A stretch of 36,514 nt of DNA from Brevundimonas sp. UBA7506 (GCF_002479495.1 NZ_DLNQ01000002.1:830-37343); one strand, 5' to 3'; shown: positions 6,897 through 15,343, numbered from the stretch's first letter. Numbers and translations: made by a program. The notes: generated by a model from the sequence alone, not told the origin.

Positions 6897-8726
6897 ATGT
6901 TTCTGTCCCTGACGTCCAGGATCGCCGCCGTCGGCGCCCTGGTGGTGATTGCTTTGCTGGCCCTTGTGGCTTCCCTGGTCGACGCCTCGCGGCAAAGTCG
7001 CGAGAGCTTCCGCTGGGTGACGCATTCCGCCGAGGTGATCGAGGCCATGGAAGAGACCATGGCGGGGCTGAGGGACGCCGAATCCGGCCAGCGCGGCTAT
7101 GTCCTGACGCGCAACCCTGGCTATGCGGAGTCCTTTGATCGAAGGGTGGCGGACTCGCTGCGGTCCTTCTCGAAGCTGGTCGAGCTGACCAAGGACAATC
7201 CGATCCAGCGGGCGCGCGTTCAGGCGTTCGGCGGTCTGATGTCGGAGCGGACCGAACTGCTGCGTCAGCCGCTGGACCTGGCGCGTCAGGGCCGCTTTGA
7301 CGAGGCCGAGGCGGCGGTCGCCGGGGGGCGCGGGCTGAATTCCATGGGGCAGGTTCTGCTGGCCTCGCAGGAGTTCCTCAGCGAGGAGCGCAGGCTGCAG
7401 ACCGAGCGGATCGGGGCGGCCGAACGCCGTCTCGAATGGGGCAAGCGGTTGGCCCTGATCGGCGGGCCGCTGATCGCCCTGTTCTCGCTGTCGGTGTCCT
7501 TCATGGTCATCCGCCGTATCCGCCAGCCGGTGCGGGTCATCACGCGGGCCATGACCGGTCTGGGCGGCGGCGATCTGGAGCAACGCATTGTCGGGCGCAT
7601 GGGCTCGCGCGAGTTCGACCGTCTGGCCGACGGCTATAACGACATGGTGCAGCGCCTCGCCACGGCTTCCGATGACCAGAGGCGCAGCGAGCGAGAGCTG
7701 AAGCGGGTGCACGACGAGCTACTGAGCAGCAGTCAGGTGTTGCGCGAACGGGGCGAGGTGATCGAGCTGCTGGGCGGCATGGCCCACCGGATGCAGGCGG
7801 CCCGCACCGAGGCCGAACTGGCCCAGGTCATCCACGCCTTCGTGCCGCGCGTCCTGCCGGGCCTGCCGGGGGTGCTTTACGCCTACAACAACTCGCGCAA
7901 CCTGCTGGTCCCGATCTCGACCTGGGGGGACCATGACGGCGACGGCGACGCCTTCGGGCCGGATCAGTGCTGGGCGTTGCGGCGCGGCCAGAGCCATTTC
8001 GTCAGCGAGCCGGGCACGGACATCGTCTGCGACCACGTCGGCCATTCGGAGCACGCCTACCACTGCGAGCCGCTGCTGGCTTCGGGCGAGGTTATCGGCG
8101 TCCTGCATCTGGACGGGGCGCTGGATGTCGAGAGCGGTTTCCGCATCAAGGTTCTCGTCGAGAACATCGCCTCGGCCATGGTCAATCAGCAGCTGCAGCG
8201 CGATCTGAAGGAACAGACCATCCGCGATCCGCTGACCGGCCTGTTCAACCGTCGCTACATGGAAGAGGCTCTGGCGCTGGAGGTGGCGCGGTCGGCCCGC
8301 TCAGGCGCGCCCCTGTGCGTTGTCATGTGCGACGTCGACCACTTCAAGCGCTTCAACGACGAGTTCGGTCACGATGCCGGGGACCTGGTGTTGCAGGCTG
8401 TCGCCGCCGAACTGGGCCACCGTTTCCGCGACGGCGACATTGTATGCCGCTATGGTGGCGAGGAGTTCACCGTCATCGCCCCCGGCACGACGCCCGAAGC
8501 CCTGCTGCAACGCATCGAGACGGTGCGGCAGGCCATCGCCGGCATCTCCCTGCGTCATCGCAATCAGGCCCTGGGCAGCACCAGCATGTCCTTCGGCGTG
8601 GCCTGCTGGCGGCCGGGTATGGACCGCGAAGGCCGCGCCGCCTTGCAGGCGGCCGATGCGGCCCTCTATCGCGCCAAGAAGGAGGGCCGCAATCGGGCTG
8701 TGCTGCATCTCGAGGAAGCGGCCTGA
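6897..8726 (+). CDS. membrane diguanylate cyclase, CHASE3-HAMP-GAF-GGDEF
   Basis: A 609-residue sensor enzyme. Membrane helix 1 spans about residues 10-29. A periplasmic CHASE3 domain with RDAESGQRGYVLTRNPGY follows (36-178). Membrane helix 2 (184-206) leads into HAMP (206-260), a GAF-like domain with several cysteines and histidines (295-430), and a GGDEF domain (440-605). The active site GGEEF is at 520-524, and the product-inhibition I-site RDGD is at 511-514, exactly five residues before it, so the enzyme should make cyclic di-GMP and be feedback inhibited. The CDVDHFKRFND metal-binding stretch is intact. The gene converges with mnmA at 15 bases. Proximity to flagellar genes suits a role in the motile-sessile choice, but the signal sensed is unknown. 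Confidence 0.93.
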   Translation: MFLSLTSRIAAVGALVVIALLALVASLVDASRQSRESFRWVTHSAEVIEAMEETMAGLRDAESGQRGYVLTRNPGYAESFDRRVADSLRSFSKLVELTKDNPIQRARVQAFGGLMSERTELLRQPLDLARQGRFDEAEAAVAGGRGLNSMGQVLLASQEFLSEERRLQTERIGAAERRLEWGKRLALIGGPLIALFSLSVSFMVIRRIRQPVRVITRAMTGLGGGDLEQRIVGRMGSREFDRLADGYNDMVQRLATASDDQRRSERELKRVHDELLSSSQVLRERGEVIELLGGMAHRMQAARTEAELAQVIHAFVPRVLPGLPGVLYAYNNSRNLLVPISTWGDHDGDGDAFGPDQCWALRRGQSHFVSEPGTDIVCDHVGHSEHAYHCEPLLASGEVIGVLHLDGALDVESGFRIKVLVENIASAMVNQQLQRDLKEQTIRDPLTGLFNRRYMEEALALEVARSARSGAPLCVVMCDVDHFKRFNDEFGHDAGDLVLQAVAAELGHRFRDGDIVCRYGGEEFTVIAPGTTPEALLQRIETVRQAIAGISLRHRNQALGSTSMSFGVACWRPGMDREGRAALQAADAALYRAKKEGRNRAVLHLEEAA

Positions 8727-8741
8727 GGACGCCGCTGTCAA

Positions 8742-9971
8742 TCAGTCGGCGTCGATCGCCGTCGTGCCGCTGATGAAGCCGCCGCCGAGCACGCGGTCGG
8801 GGTCGGCGGGGTCGTAGAGGGCGCAGGCCTGGCCGGGGGCGACGCCTTCTTCGCCTTCGTCGAAGACGACCGAGACGATGTTGTTTTCATCCAGCGCCAG
8901 ACGGGCGAGGGAGGGCTGGCGGGTCGAGCGGACGCGGGCCAGGACGGGGGCGCCGTCGCGGGCGGCTTCCTCGATGGTGGCCTGATCGCCCAGCCAGTTG
9001 GTTTCCTCCAGCGTCAGGCTGGCGGTCAGCAGGGCCTCGCGCGGGCCGACGATGACGCGGCGGTTGTCGGGATCCAGTCTGGTGACGAACAGGGGCTCGC
9101 CCACGGCGACGTTCAGACCCCGGCGCTGGCCGATGGTGTAGTCGGTGATGCCGCCGTGCTGGCCTAGGACCCGGCCGTCCATGTGGACGATCTCGCCCGC
9201 TTCACGGCCTTGCGGACGCAGGCGGTCGATCAGGGTGCGGTAGTCGCCGGACGGGACGAAGCAGATGTCCTGGCTGTCCGGCTTGGCGGCGATGCGCAGG
9301 CCCAGGGCGGCGGCGACGCCGCGGACCTGGGGCTTTTCCAGATCGGCCAGGGGGAAGCGCAGATAGTCGAGCTGATCCTGGGTCGTGGCGAACAGGAAGT
9401 AGGACTGGTCGCGCGAGTGGTCGATCGCCTTGCGCATCTGCGAGCGGTTGCCGACGGCGGCGCGGCGAACGTAGTGGCCGGTGGCCATGGCCTCGGCGCC
9501 CAGGTCGCGGGCCACGTCCAGCAGGTCGCGGAACTTGACCGTCTGATTGCAGCGGATGCAGGGAACCGGGGTCTGACCCTTCAGATAGCTGTCCGCAAAC
9601 TGGTCGATGACCGCGTCCTTGAAACGGCTTTCGTAGTCGAGGACGTAGTGAGGGATTCCGATCAGCTCGGCGGCCAGACGGGCGTCGTGAATGTCCTGAC
9701 CGGCGCAGCAAGCGCCCTTCTTCTTGAGCGCGGCGCCGTGGTCGTAGAGCTGCAGCGTGACGCCGACCACGTCATAGCCCGCCTTGTGCAGCAGGGCGGC
9801 GACCACGGTGGAATCGACCCCGCCTGACATGGCCGCGACCACGCGCGATCCGACCGGCAGGCCGACAGCCTGTCGCGCGCTCTCGATCGCGGCGTCCATG
9901 TCGGCGGCGCCGGACATGGGGGCGATGGTCGGAACGGGGCAAATATCGTCAGCCAGGGTCATCGCCGCCAT
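8742..9971 (-). CDS. mnmA: tRNA-specific 2-thiouridylase MnmA
   Basis: The enzyme thiolates U34 of tRNA-Lys, -Glu and -Gln in the cytosol. The ATP-pyrophosphatase P-loop SGGVDS is at 49-54. The first catalytic cysteine is Cys141 in [11 protein letters not shown] and the second is Cys237 in SQDICFVP, matching the Cys pair of E. coli MnmA. TGHYVRR and DQSYFLF are family motifs. The C-terminal domain ends normally. At 409 residues it is about 30-40 longer than usual because of an N-terminal extension before residue 40. The start may be 9971 (AGGG 8 bases upstream), 9962 or 9899. It lies downstream of sciP on the same strand, separated by a terminator and a large inverted repeat. Confidence 0.96.
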   Translation of the reverse strand: MAAMTLADDICPVPTIAPMSGAADMDAAIESARQAVGLPVGSRVVAAMSGGVDSTVVAALLHKAGYDVVGVTLQLYDHGAALKKKGACCAGQDIHDARLAAELIGIPHYVLDYESRFKDAVIDQFADSYLKGQTPVPCIRCNQTVKFRDLLDVARDLGAEAMATGHYVRRAAVGNRSQMRKAIDHSRDQSYFLFATTQDQLDYLRFPLADLEKPQVRGVAAALGLRIAAKPDSQDICFVPSGDYRTLIDRLRPQGREAGEIVHMDGRVLGQHGGITDYTIGQRRGLNVAVGEPLFVTRLDPDNRRVIVGPREALLTASLTLEETNWLGDQATIEEAARDGAPVLARVRSTRQPSLARLALDENNIVSVVFDEGEEGVAPGQACALYDPADPDRVLGGGFISGTTAIDAD

Positions 9972-10021
9972 ATAGAGGGCCCTGCGTTCGATTTCGAGGC
10001 GGGGGCGTTAAAACCTGAACA

Positions 10022-10128
10022 CCGTCATCCTCGGGCTTGACCCGAGGATCGAGCGAAGTGGCGGGTTAATGGTTTCGACGTTGCGCAGACGGACAACCCG
10101 ATCCTCGGGTCAAGCCCGAGGATGACGG
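10022..10128. repeat. 30-bp perfect inverted repeat pair around a 47-bp spacer
   Basis: Bases 10022-10051 and 10099-10128 are perfect reverse complements (30 of 30). Each arm also contains its own dyad, CCTCGGG-cttga-CCCGAGG, so one arm can fold alone or with its partner. The element lies between sciP and the mnmA start. I believe the arm core (CCTCGGGCTTGACCCGAGG) is a widespread intergenic repeat in Caulobacterales and other alphaproteobacteria, comparable to REP/BIME elements. That is from memory and was not searched. No target-site duplication is evident. Confidence 0.85.
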
Positions 10129-10151
10129 CGAGGAGAAGGAAGCGAAATGCA

Positions 10152-10179
10152 AAAGGCCGCCCGTTTCGGGGCGGCCTTT
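10152..10179 (-). terminator. rho-independent terminator downstream of sciP
   Basis: AAAGGCCGCCC (10152-10162) pairs with GGGCGGCCTTT (10169-10179) around a 6-base loop. Read on the minus strand the stem ends in CCTTTT then GCATTT, and it lies 23 bases after the sciP stop. It separates sciP from mnmA. Confidence 0.8.
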
Positions 10180-10201
10180 GATCTTGTCGAGGCGCGAGAC
10201 C

Positions 10202-10486
10202 TTAGTCCCGGTAGCTCTGGATGCGCGTGGTGCGCAGGCCTTGCATGCCCCATTTGTCGATCGCCTGTTGCCAGGCGATGAATTCCTCGGCCGTCAGACG
10301 ATATTTCGTCAGGGCGTCTTCCAGGCTGATCAGACCGCCGCGAACGGCGGCGACCACCTCGGCCTTGCGGCGGATCACCCAGCGGTTCGTTTCCGCCGGC
10401 GGGAGATCCCGCAGGGTCAGCGGCGTGCCCGTCGGGCCGACCACATATTGTTCGCCTCTACTATTAAGGCGTCGCTCTTGCAGCAT
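10202..10486 (-). CDS. sciP: SciP, small CtrA inhibitory protein (DUF1153)
   Basis: The 94-residue protein is a compact helix-turn-helix with the DUF1153 signature: YVVGPTGTPLTLRDLPP, then NRWVIRRKAEVVAAVRGGLISLEDALTKYRLTAEEFIAWQQAIDKWGMQGLRTTRIQ. In Caulobacter crescentus SciP binds CtrA and target promoters, blocks CtrA-dependent transcription in newborn swarmer cells, and lies beside the hook genes as here. It acts on DNA in the cytosol. The ATG at 10486 is preceded by AGAGG with a 9-base gap that overlaps a GGCTTAAGCC palindrome (10488-10497). Its upstream region carries three GANTC sites. It is on the same strand as fliK-flgD-flgE, 186 bases downstream of flgE. Confidence 0.92.
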   Translation of the reverse strand: MLQERRLNSRGEQYVVGPTGTPLTLRDLPPAETNRWVIRRKAEVVAAVRGGLISLEDALTKYRLTAEEFIAWQQAIDKWGMQGLRTTRIQSYRD

Positions 10487-10595
10487 GGGCTTAAGCCTCT
10501 TTCACCACCACCATCGACGCGTACCCTAGGCGCGCCCCGGCTAAGGGGCGTTTAAGCGTCGTGGTGAAGGAATGGCTAAGACGCATCCTCCGTCC

Positions 10596-10616
10596 CCGGC
10601 GCATCGAAAGCGCCGG
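10596..10616. other. hairpin downstream of flgE
   Basis: CCGGCGC (10596-10602) pairs with GCGCCGG (10610-10616) around a 7-base loop, 57 bases after the flgE stop on the minus strand. No T-run follows, so it is a weak terminator candidate or an mRNA-stabilising structure. A second smaller stem, CGCCCC/GGGGCG, lies at 10533-10550. Confidence 0.4.
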
Positions 10617-10624
10617 AAACGAAG

Positions 10625-10661
10625 GATTCATCGAGTCTAACGGAGGCTTACTCATCGATTC
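10625..10661 (-). promoter_or_regulatory. cluster of three GANTC (CcrM-type) sites with a CtrA-like motif upstream of sciP
   Basis: GATTC at 10625-10629, GAGTC at 10633-10637 and GATTC at 10657-10661 fall within 37 bases, between flgE and sciP. In GC-rich DNA such sites should be spaced hundreds of bases apart. CTAA-N7-TTAC at 10637-10651 resembles a degenerate CtrA box (TTAA-N7-TTAA). In Caulobacterales, GANTC methylation by CcrM and its reader GcrA set cell-cycle timing. A role in sciP timing is inference. Confidence 0.5.
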
Positions 10662-10672
10662 CCGTTAGCCGA

Positions 10673-12409
10673 TCAGCGCTTGATGCTGAGCAGCTCGGCC
10701 AGCATCTCGTCCGCCGTCGTGATGATCTTGGACGAGGCCGAGTAGGCGCGCTGGGTGGTGATCAGGCTGGTGAACTCGGCCGACAGGTCGACGGTCGAGG
10801 ATTCCAGCTGCTGGGCGGCCAGCATGCCGGCGCCGCCGGTGCCTGCCGCCTTCAGGTTGAAGGTGCCGCTCTCCAGGCTGACGCGGAAGGCGTTGCCGGA
10901 CACCTGACGCAGGCTGTCGGGGCTGGGGAAGGTGGCCAGGGCGACCTGGGCGATCCGGCGCATGACGCCGTTGTCGAAGATGGCGGTGACGAAGCCGCTC
11001 TCGTCGATCTTGATCTCGGACAGGTTGCCGAAGGCGGTGCCGTTGGTGACCGTCGACTGGACGATCGAGGCCGTGTTCAGCTGGCTGAGGCCGCCCGCCG
11101 AGGTGTTCAGGTCCAGGGTCAGGACCTGATCGGAAATGCCGAGGCCGTCGGCCCACTTGATCCGCTGGCTGTTGGCCGGGAGCGTCAGGTCGACGGCGGA
11201 ATCGGAGGCTTCGAAGTTGATGGTGGCGTTATTGGGGTCGTCGAACAGACCCGTGCCGGCGGGCCAGCCCTGCATGGTGGAGACGTCGAGGCGGCCCGAG
11301 GGGGTGAAGGCGATCAGGCCGGTCTTGATCTGACCGTTGGAATAGGCGCCGCCGGTGACCACGTCATCGGCCGGAACCGCGACGATTTCGGCGTACCACT
11401 GGTTGGCCACGTCGCTCTTCAGCAGGCGGATCTCGACGTTGCGCTGGCCGCCCTTGGAGTCCGAAACGGGGATGTTGATCTTGAAGTCGGGCTTGATGCC
11501 GACCGGGTTCTCGTCATCGCCATTGTACATGGCCATCGAGTTGATCGACGGATCGTACTTGGTCTTGGCGATGTTGTCGCTGGCGATGCCCAGACCGGGC
11601 GAGCCCATGGCGACGGTGACGCCGCCGCCCAGGTCCAGGTCGGTCAGGGACTGGGCCACGCCGCCGACCGTGAAGCCGGTCAGGGCACCGGCGGCGTCAT
11701 AGGTGGCGACGCCGTTGATGGTCTGGGCGCCGGACTTGACCGTCACATTGTACTCGCCGGCCACGCCCGTGGGGGCGTAGCGGACCGAGAAGTCCTTGGG
11801 CCCCGAGGCGGCGGGGATCACGGCGACGTTGGTGTACTTCTGCGGGCTGGCGGCGGTCGAGACGACCTGGCCGGAATAGAGGTTGGCGTTGATCTGGGCG
11901 CGCGTGGTCTTTTCAGCCGTGCCGCCGACGGTGCCGATGTTGATGGAGCGCAGGCGCGTCAGGTCCGAGGGGTCGGTGGCGATGTCGCCGTTGGAGTCGA
12001 CCGGCCAGCCCTGCAGATACAGGCCCGCGCTGTTCTTCAGATAGCCCAGGTTGTCGATGCGGAAAGCGCCTGCACGGGTGAACAGGCGGCTGTCGGTCGC
12101 GCCGACGCCCTCGGCCTTTTCAGTCGTGACGAAGAAGCCCTGGCCGTCGATGGCCAGGTCGGTGCTCTCGGTCGTACGCTGCAGCTGACCTTCCTGGCTG
12201 ATGAAGTGGCGTGCGGTGGTGATGACGCCGCCTGCGGCATAGCCGCCGCCGGTCTTGGCCTGGCTGTTGACCAGGGTCTGGAACTCGCCCTGGGTGCGCT
12301 TGTAGCCGATGGTGTTCACGTTCGCGATGTTCTGCGAGATCGCGGCCAGGGCGGCGGAGTTGGCGGAGAGGCCGGAAACGCCGGCCTGCATGGCGCTGTT
12401 GATGCTCAT
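10673..12409 (-). CDS. flgE: flagellar hook protein FlgE
   Basis: At 578 residues this is the long alphaproteobacterial form of the hook subunit. The N-terminal rod-type motif SINSAMQAGVSGLSANSAALAAISQNIANVNTIGYKR and the C-terminal helix STVDLSAEFTSLITTQRAYSASSKIITTADEMLAELLSIKR are both intact; these form the coiled core of the hook tube. The middle holds the FlgE D1/D2 surface domains. The subunit is exported through the flagellar type III apparatus, so no signal peptide is expected. A strong AAGGAG lies 10 bases before the ATG at 12409. It follows flgD after 47 bases and is probably co-transcribed with fliK and flgD from the sigma-54 promoter at 15101-15115. Confidence 0.97.
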   Translation of the reverse strand: MSINSAMQAGVSGLSANSAALAAISQNIANVNTIGYKRTQGEFQTLVNSQAKTGGGYAAGGVITTARHFISQEGQLQRTTESTDLAIDGQGFFVTTEKAEGVGATDSRLFTRAGAFRIDNLGYLKNSAGLYLQGWPVDSNGDIATDPSDLTRLRSINIGTVGGTAEKTTRAQINANLYSGQVVSTAASPQKYTNVAVIPAASGPKDFSVRYAPTGVAGEYNVTVKSGAQTINGVATYDAAGALTGFTVGGVAQSLTDLDLGGGVTVAMGSPGLGIASDNIAKTKYDPSINSMAMYNGDDENPVGIKPDFKINIPVSDSKGGQRNVEIRLLKSDVANQWYAEIVAVPADDVVTGGAYSNGQIKTGLIAFTPSGRLDVSTMQGWPAGTGLFDDPNNATINFEASDSAVDLTLPANSQRIKWADGLGISDQVLTLDLNTSAGGLSQLNTASIVQSTVTNGTAFGNLSEIKIDESGFVTAIFDNGVMRRIAQVALATFPSPDSLRQVSGNAFRVSLESGTFNLKAAGTGGAGMLAAQQLESSTVDLSAEFTSLITTQRAYSASSKIITTADEMLAELLSIKR

Positions 12410-12456
12410 TGTATCGGCTCCTTAGGCGGAAACTGGATAGGGGAGAGGGACGCCGT

Positions 12457-13137
12457 TCAGGCGTCGGTCTCCGGCGTGATGGGGGGCTGAACGCTGGCGT
12501 TTTTCTCGTCGAGCGCGATGATGCTGGAGAGCGGCATGACCGAGCTGCCGATCGTGACGTAGGGTTCGTCGGCGTACATCTCGACGCCGGTGATGCGGCC
12601 GCGCATCAGGACCTGGGCGTCGACCTTGCCGCCGGTAACGTCCTTGGCCGTGACCTTCAGGGTATAGACGCTGCCGTCCTGACCTTCGGTCCAGTTGAAG
12701 TCGTGGACGCCGGCGCCGGCTTCCGGCGCAGGGCCCTTCCAGACGACCTGACCGGCGGCGTTCAGGACCTGAAGCTCGACGTCCGAGGCGTTCGTGCCCA
12801 GTTCGTAGCTCCACGAGGCCTTGCCGTCGGCGGCCTTGGTGGCGTCCCAGACAGCGGTGGCGTCCTTGCCGATATAGTTCGAGGCGCTGGCCAGACCGTC
12901 GCCCTTCTGGCCGTTGAGCAGGGCGGTCAGCAGCTGGTTGGAAAGCAGTTGCTGCTCGACGCCGGCCATCTGGGTCAGCTGGGCGGTGAACTGGTTGGAG
13001 TCCATCGGCGACAAGGGGTCCTGGTTCTTCAACTGCGCGGTCAGCAACGAGAGAAAGGTCTCGAAGTTCGACGCCAGCATGGTCGAGCCGGTGTTGATCT
13101 TGTCGTTGGCGGTATTGGCTGTGACGGCGGTGACCAT
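12457..13137 (-). CDS. flgD: flagellar hook assembly scaffold protein FlgD
   Basis: The 226-residue protein has the FlgD N-terminal export and capping motif NFETFLSLLTAQLKNQDPLSPMDSNQFTAQLTQMAGVEQQ at residues 24-63, followed by the FLgD tudor-like and Ig-like domains (about 80-200). FlgD caps the growing hook and is discarded when the hook is complete. Its start lies 3 bases after the fliK stop, so the two are translationally linked, and flgE follows after 47 bases. The order fliK-flgD-flgE matches hook operons of Caulobacter relatives. Confidence 0.96.
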   Translation of the reverse strand: MVTAVTANTANDKINTGSTMLASNFETFLSLLTAQLKNQDPLSPMDSNQFTAQLTQMAGVEQQLLSNQLLTALLNGQKGDGLASASNYIGKDATAVWDATKAADGKASWSYELGTNASDVELQVLNAAGQVVWKGPAPEAGAGVHDFNWTEGQDGSVYTLKVTAKDVTGGKVDAQVLMRGRITGVEMYADEPYVTIGSSVMPLSSIIALDEKNASVQPPITPETDA

Positions 13138-13140
13138 CGG

Positions 13141-15033
13141 TCAGACCTTCATATCGACGCGGTCAGGCGTCAGCGAAAGGGAGGCCCAGGGGCCAGGAGG
13201 CGGCAGGGCCGTGTCGGCCTGGGCGGCCAGACGGGCGGCGCCGGCGAAGGCGCGACGGTCAGGGGCGCGGTCGAAGGCGCCGCCGCCGCTGAAGCCAGAG
13301 GAGGGATTGCGCTCCGAGAACTCGAGCGAGTCCTGGGTCAGCTGGAAACCGGCGTCCTGAAGCTGGCGACGCAGCTCGTCGGCGCGGGCGCGCAGGTCGG
13401 TGGCGGCGGCCGGGTTGTCGAAGGCCAGGCGGGCGGCCAGTCGACCGTCGGAATCGATTTCCAGGCTGACGTCGACGCGGCCCAGACCTTCGGGCGTCAG
13501 GGCCATGTCGAAGCGGGTCGAGCGGCCTTCCAGCTTCCGGATGATCTGGGCGGCCAGTTGCGCCGTGGTTTCGACCGTGGCGCGCGACAGCTGCGACAGG
13601 CCCAGGTCGCGCTGGGCGGTCGGGGCGGCGGTCTGGGCGTCCAGCAACTGTTGCGAAGGCGCCAGATCGGCCGGAGCGTCCAGCGGCGCAGCGTCAGCGG
13701 GCGGGACCGCGGCGGGCGCCACGGCATCGTTCAGCGCCGCCGTGGCGGCGGCGACGGGGGCGGCGACGGGGGCGGCGGAAGGCGTCGAGGCCGACAGGAT
13801 CGATCGGCCTGCGGTGCTCGTCTCCGTCCTGGCCTCGACCGGGGCATTGGCCGTTGCGGCGTTGGAGCGGCGCTCGTCCAGACGGGCCGATCCGTTGCGC
13901 GACGGGGCAGGGGCGGAAGCGGCGACCGCAGGGGGCAAGATTTCGGGCGCGGCCTCGGCTTCGGTTTCGGTCGAGACGACAGCGGCGGCGACAACCGGTT
14001 CCGGTGCGTCGGCGTCAGGGGCGGGTTGCGAGACCGGGGGCGTCGCGAACTGCGCTGCGACGGCGGGCGCGGGGCGCGGCGCCGGCACGGTGATCGAGGC
14101 CGTCACTGAGGCCGGCAGGGGCGACGCGGCAGGTTCCGCCGCAGCGGTCCGGACGGTGGCGGGTTCGGGCGCCGGGCGTTCCGAGGCGGGCTCCGGAACC
14201 GCCGGCGGGACGGCCGGGGCGGCGACAGGAGCGGGGGCTGAGGACTTCACAGGGGCGGGCGCGACCGTGGCGCTCTCGGCCTGTCGAGGCGCGACCGCTT
14301 CCTTGGAAATCGAAGGCGTGGCGACGACGGCGGTCTGGGCGTCGGGCGTGGCGGCGGGCGTGACGGCGGCGGTCGGCGGCGCCGGACGTGCAGTGGGGGC
14401 TTTAAACTCGCCTTCAACGGGGGCGTCGCCAGCCGCCGGAGCCGCAATCGTCTCTAGCGCAGCGGCCACGGGCCGAGAGGGCGTCATGCGGGGCTCTGTC
14501 GGAGCGGCGTCGGACAGGGACGAGGCGACCGGCGCGGCCGGCGCCTTGGCGATCTCGGGCGCCGAGCCCGAGGCCTCGGACGTGGCCATCTTCAGGTTCG
14601 GGCTCGCCGGCGTGGCGGCGTCATCGACCTGGGACGGCGTCGGCGAGGGTGTTTGCGGCGCATCGGGAGCCGCGCCTTCAGGCGTCGCGGACGGGACGGG
14701 CGCAGAGGCGTTCGCGGCGTTGGCGCTTTCGACGGCGGCATCAGGGATGATGGGCGAGACGACCGACGGGGCGACGGGCGCGATCAGCGGCAGGGGAGGC
14801 CAGGCCGGGGCCGTATCGGCCGCGACGTCGAGCGAAGGCGCCTCCACAGCGTCGGATTCGATGGGCGCGGCATCCGGGGCGGGGTCGCCTTCGCTTGGGC
14901 CCTTCATCGGCGCCGAGACGGCCGCCACCAGGCCCGCGAACAGGGCCTCGTCCGCCGCCGTATCGACGGAGGCGGCGTTCGCGCCGACCGGGGCGGTCGG
15001 GGCGATCAGGGACATGACGCTGAGCGCGGACAT
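13141..15033 (-). CDS. fliK: flagellar hook-length control protein FliK
   Basis: The 630-residue protein has the FliK layout. A short N-terminal export region is followed by a long Ala/Pro/Ser/Thr-rich, low-complexity ruler (about 60-470). The C-terminal Flg_hook domain (about 480-600) contains TAQLAAQIIRKLEG and the signature ALTPEGLGRVDVSLEI. FliK is exported during hook growth, measures its length and switches the export gate from hook to filament substrates. The ATG at 15033 gives the N-terminus MSALSVMSLIAP; 15015 is the alternative, and neither has a clear ribosome site. A sigma-54 promoter lies about 70-80 bases upstream. Long antisense frames across the Ala-rich part are composition artefacts. 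Confidence 0.9.
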   Translation of the reverse strand: MSALSVMSLIAPTAPVGANAASVDTAADEALFAGLVAAVSAPMKGPSEGDPAPDAAPIESDAVEAPSLDVAADTAPAWPPLPLIAPVAPSVVSPIIPDAAVESANAANASAPVPSATPEGAAPDAPQTPSPTPSQVDDAATPASPNLKMATSEASGSAPEIAKAPAAPVASSLSDAAPTEPRMTPSRPVAAALETIAAPAAGDAPVEGEFKAPTARPAPPTAAVTPAATPDAQTAVVATPSISKEAVAPRQAESATVAPAPVKSSAPAPVAAPAVPPAVPEPASERPAPEPATVRTAAAEPAASPLPASVTASITVPAPRPAPAVAAQFATPPVSQPAPDADAPEPVVAAAVVSTETEAEAAPEILPPAVAASAPAPSRNGSARLDERRSNAATANAPVEARTETSTAGRSILSASTPSAAPVAAPVAAATAALNDAVAPAAVPPADAAPLDAPADLAPSQQLLDAQTAAPTAQRDLGLSQLSRATVETTAQLAAQIIRKLEGRSTRFDMALTPEGLGRVDVSLEIDSDGRLAARLAFDNPAAATDLRARADELRRQLQDAGFQLTQDSLEFSERNPSSGFSGGGAFDRAPDRRAFAGAARLAAQADTALPPPGPWASLSLTPDRVDMKV

Positions 15034-15100
15034 GAGAGGCGGCGGGGCTTTCGCTGGATGGGCGGCGCCTACTGCGCTCGGGCTATTCGAAACCGTTGGC

Positions 15101-15115
15101 GCAAGGCCCGGGCCA
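15101..15115 (-). promoter_or_regulatory. sigma-54 promoter for fliK-flgD-flgE
   Basis: On the minus strand the sequence is TGGCCCGGGCCTTGC, with GG and GC exactly 10 bases apart, a full -24/-12 match. Transcription should start near 15089, giving a leader of about 56 bases before the fliK start. Confidence 0.8.
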
Positions 15116-15215
15116 AGTTGTGCGAGTTGATGCAATTCATTGAAAAATAACGAAATATATTGACTGTGATCAACGATCTCGCCCCGCATTCGCCCGGCGG
15201 ATCTTGCCGCACCTT

Positions 15216-15232
15216 GCGCTTTTTGCCGGGCG
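15216..15232. promoter_or_regulatory. ftr-like (FlbD enhancer) motif
   Basis: Read on the minus strand this is CGCCCGGCAAAAAGCGC. It resembles the flagellar ftr elements bound by FlbD in C. crescentus, as I recall them. It lies between the two sigma-54 promoters, 31 bases from the nearer one. A related CCCGGCGG...TTGCCG patch sits at 15192-15209. Confidence 0.4.
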
Positions 15233-15262
15233 GAGGCGGGCTGAACTGACCGGGCGACGTCA

Positions 15263-15277
15263 TGGCCCGCGAATTGC
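15263..15277 (+). promoter_or_regulatory. sigma-54 promoter for flgK-flgL
   Basis: TGGCCCGCGAATTGC is a full -24/-12 match, with GG at 15264-15265 and GC at 15276-15277, 10 bases apart. Transcription should begin near 15289, leaving a leader of about 138 bases before flgK that contains the leader ORF at 15344-15427. Confidence 0.85.
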
Positions 15278-15343
15278 GCCGTGCCTGCCGAACGCACAGG
15301 GGCTGAAAAGCCGATGTCTAATAAATTCAGGGAGTTGGCTAGA

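Noticed and set aside
12409..15130. Two long plus-strand frames (12409-14109 and 13400-15130)
   Set aside because: They are antisense to flgD and the Ala/Pro-rich fliK. Their compositions are complements of low-complexity DNA, with no ribosome sites or motifs.
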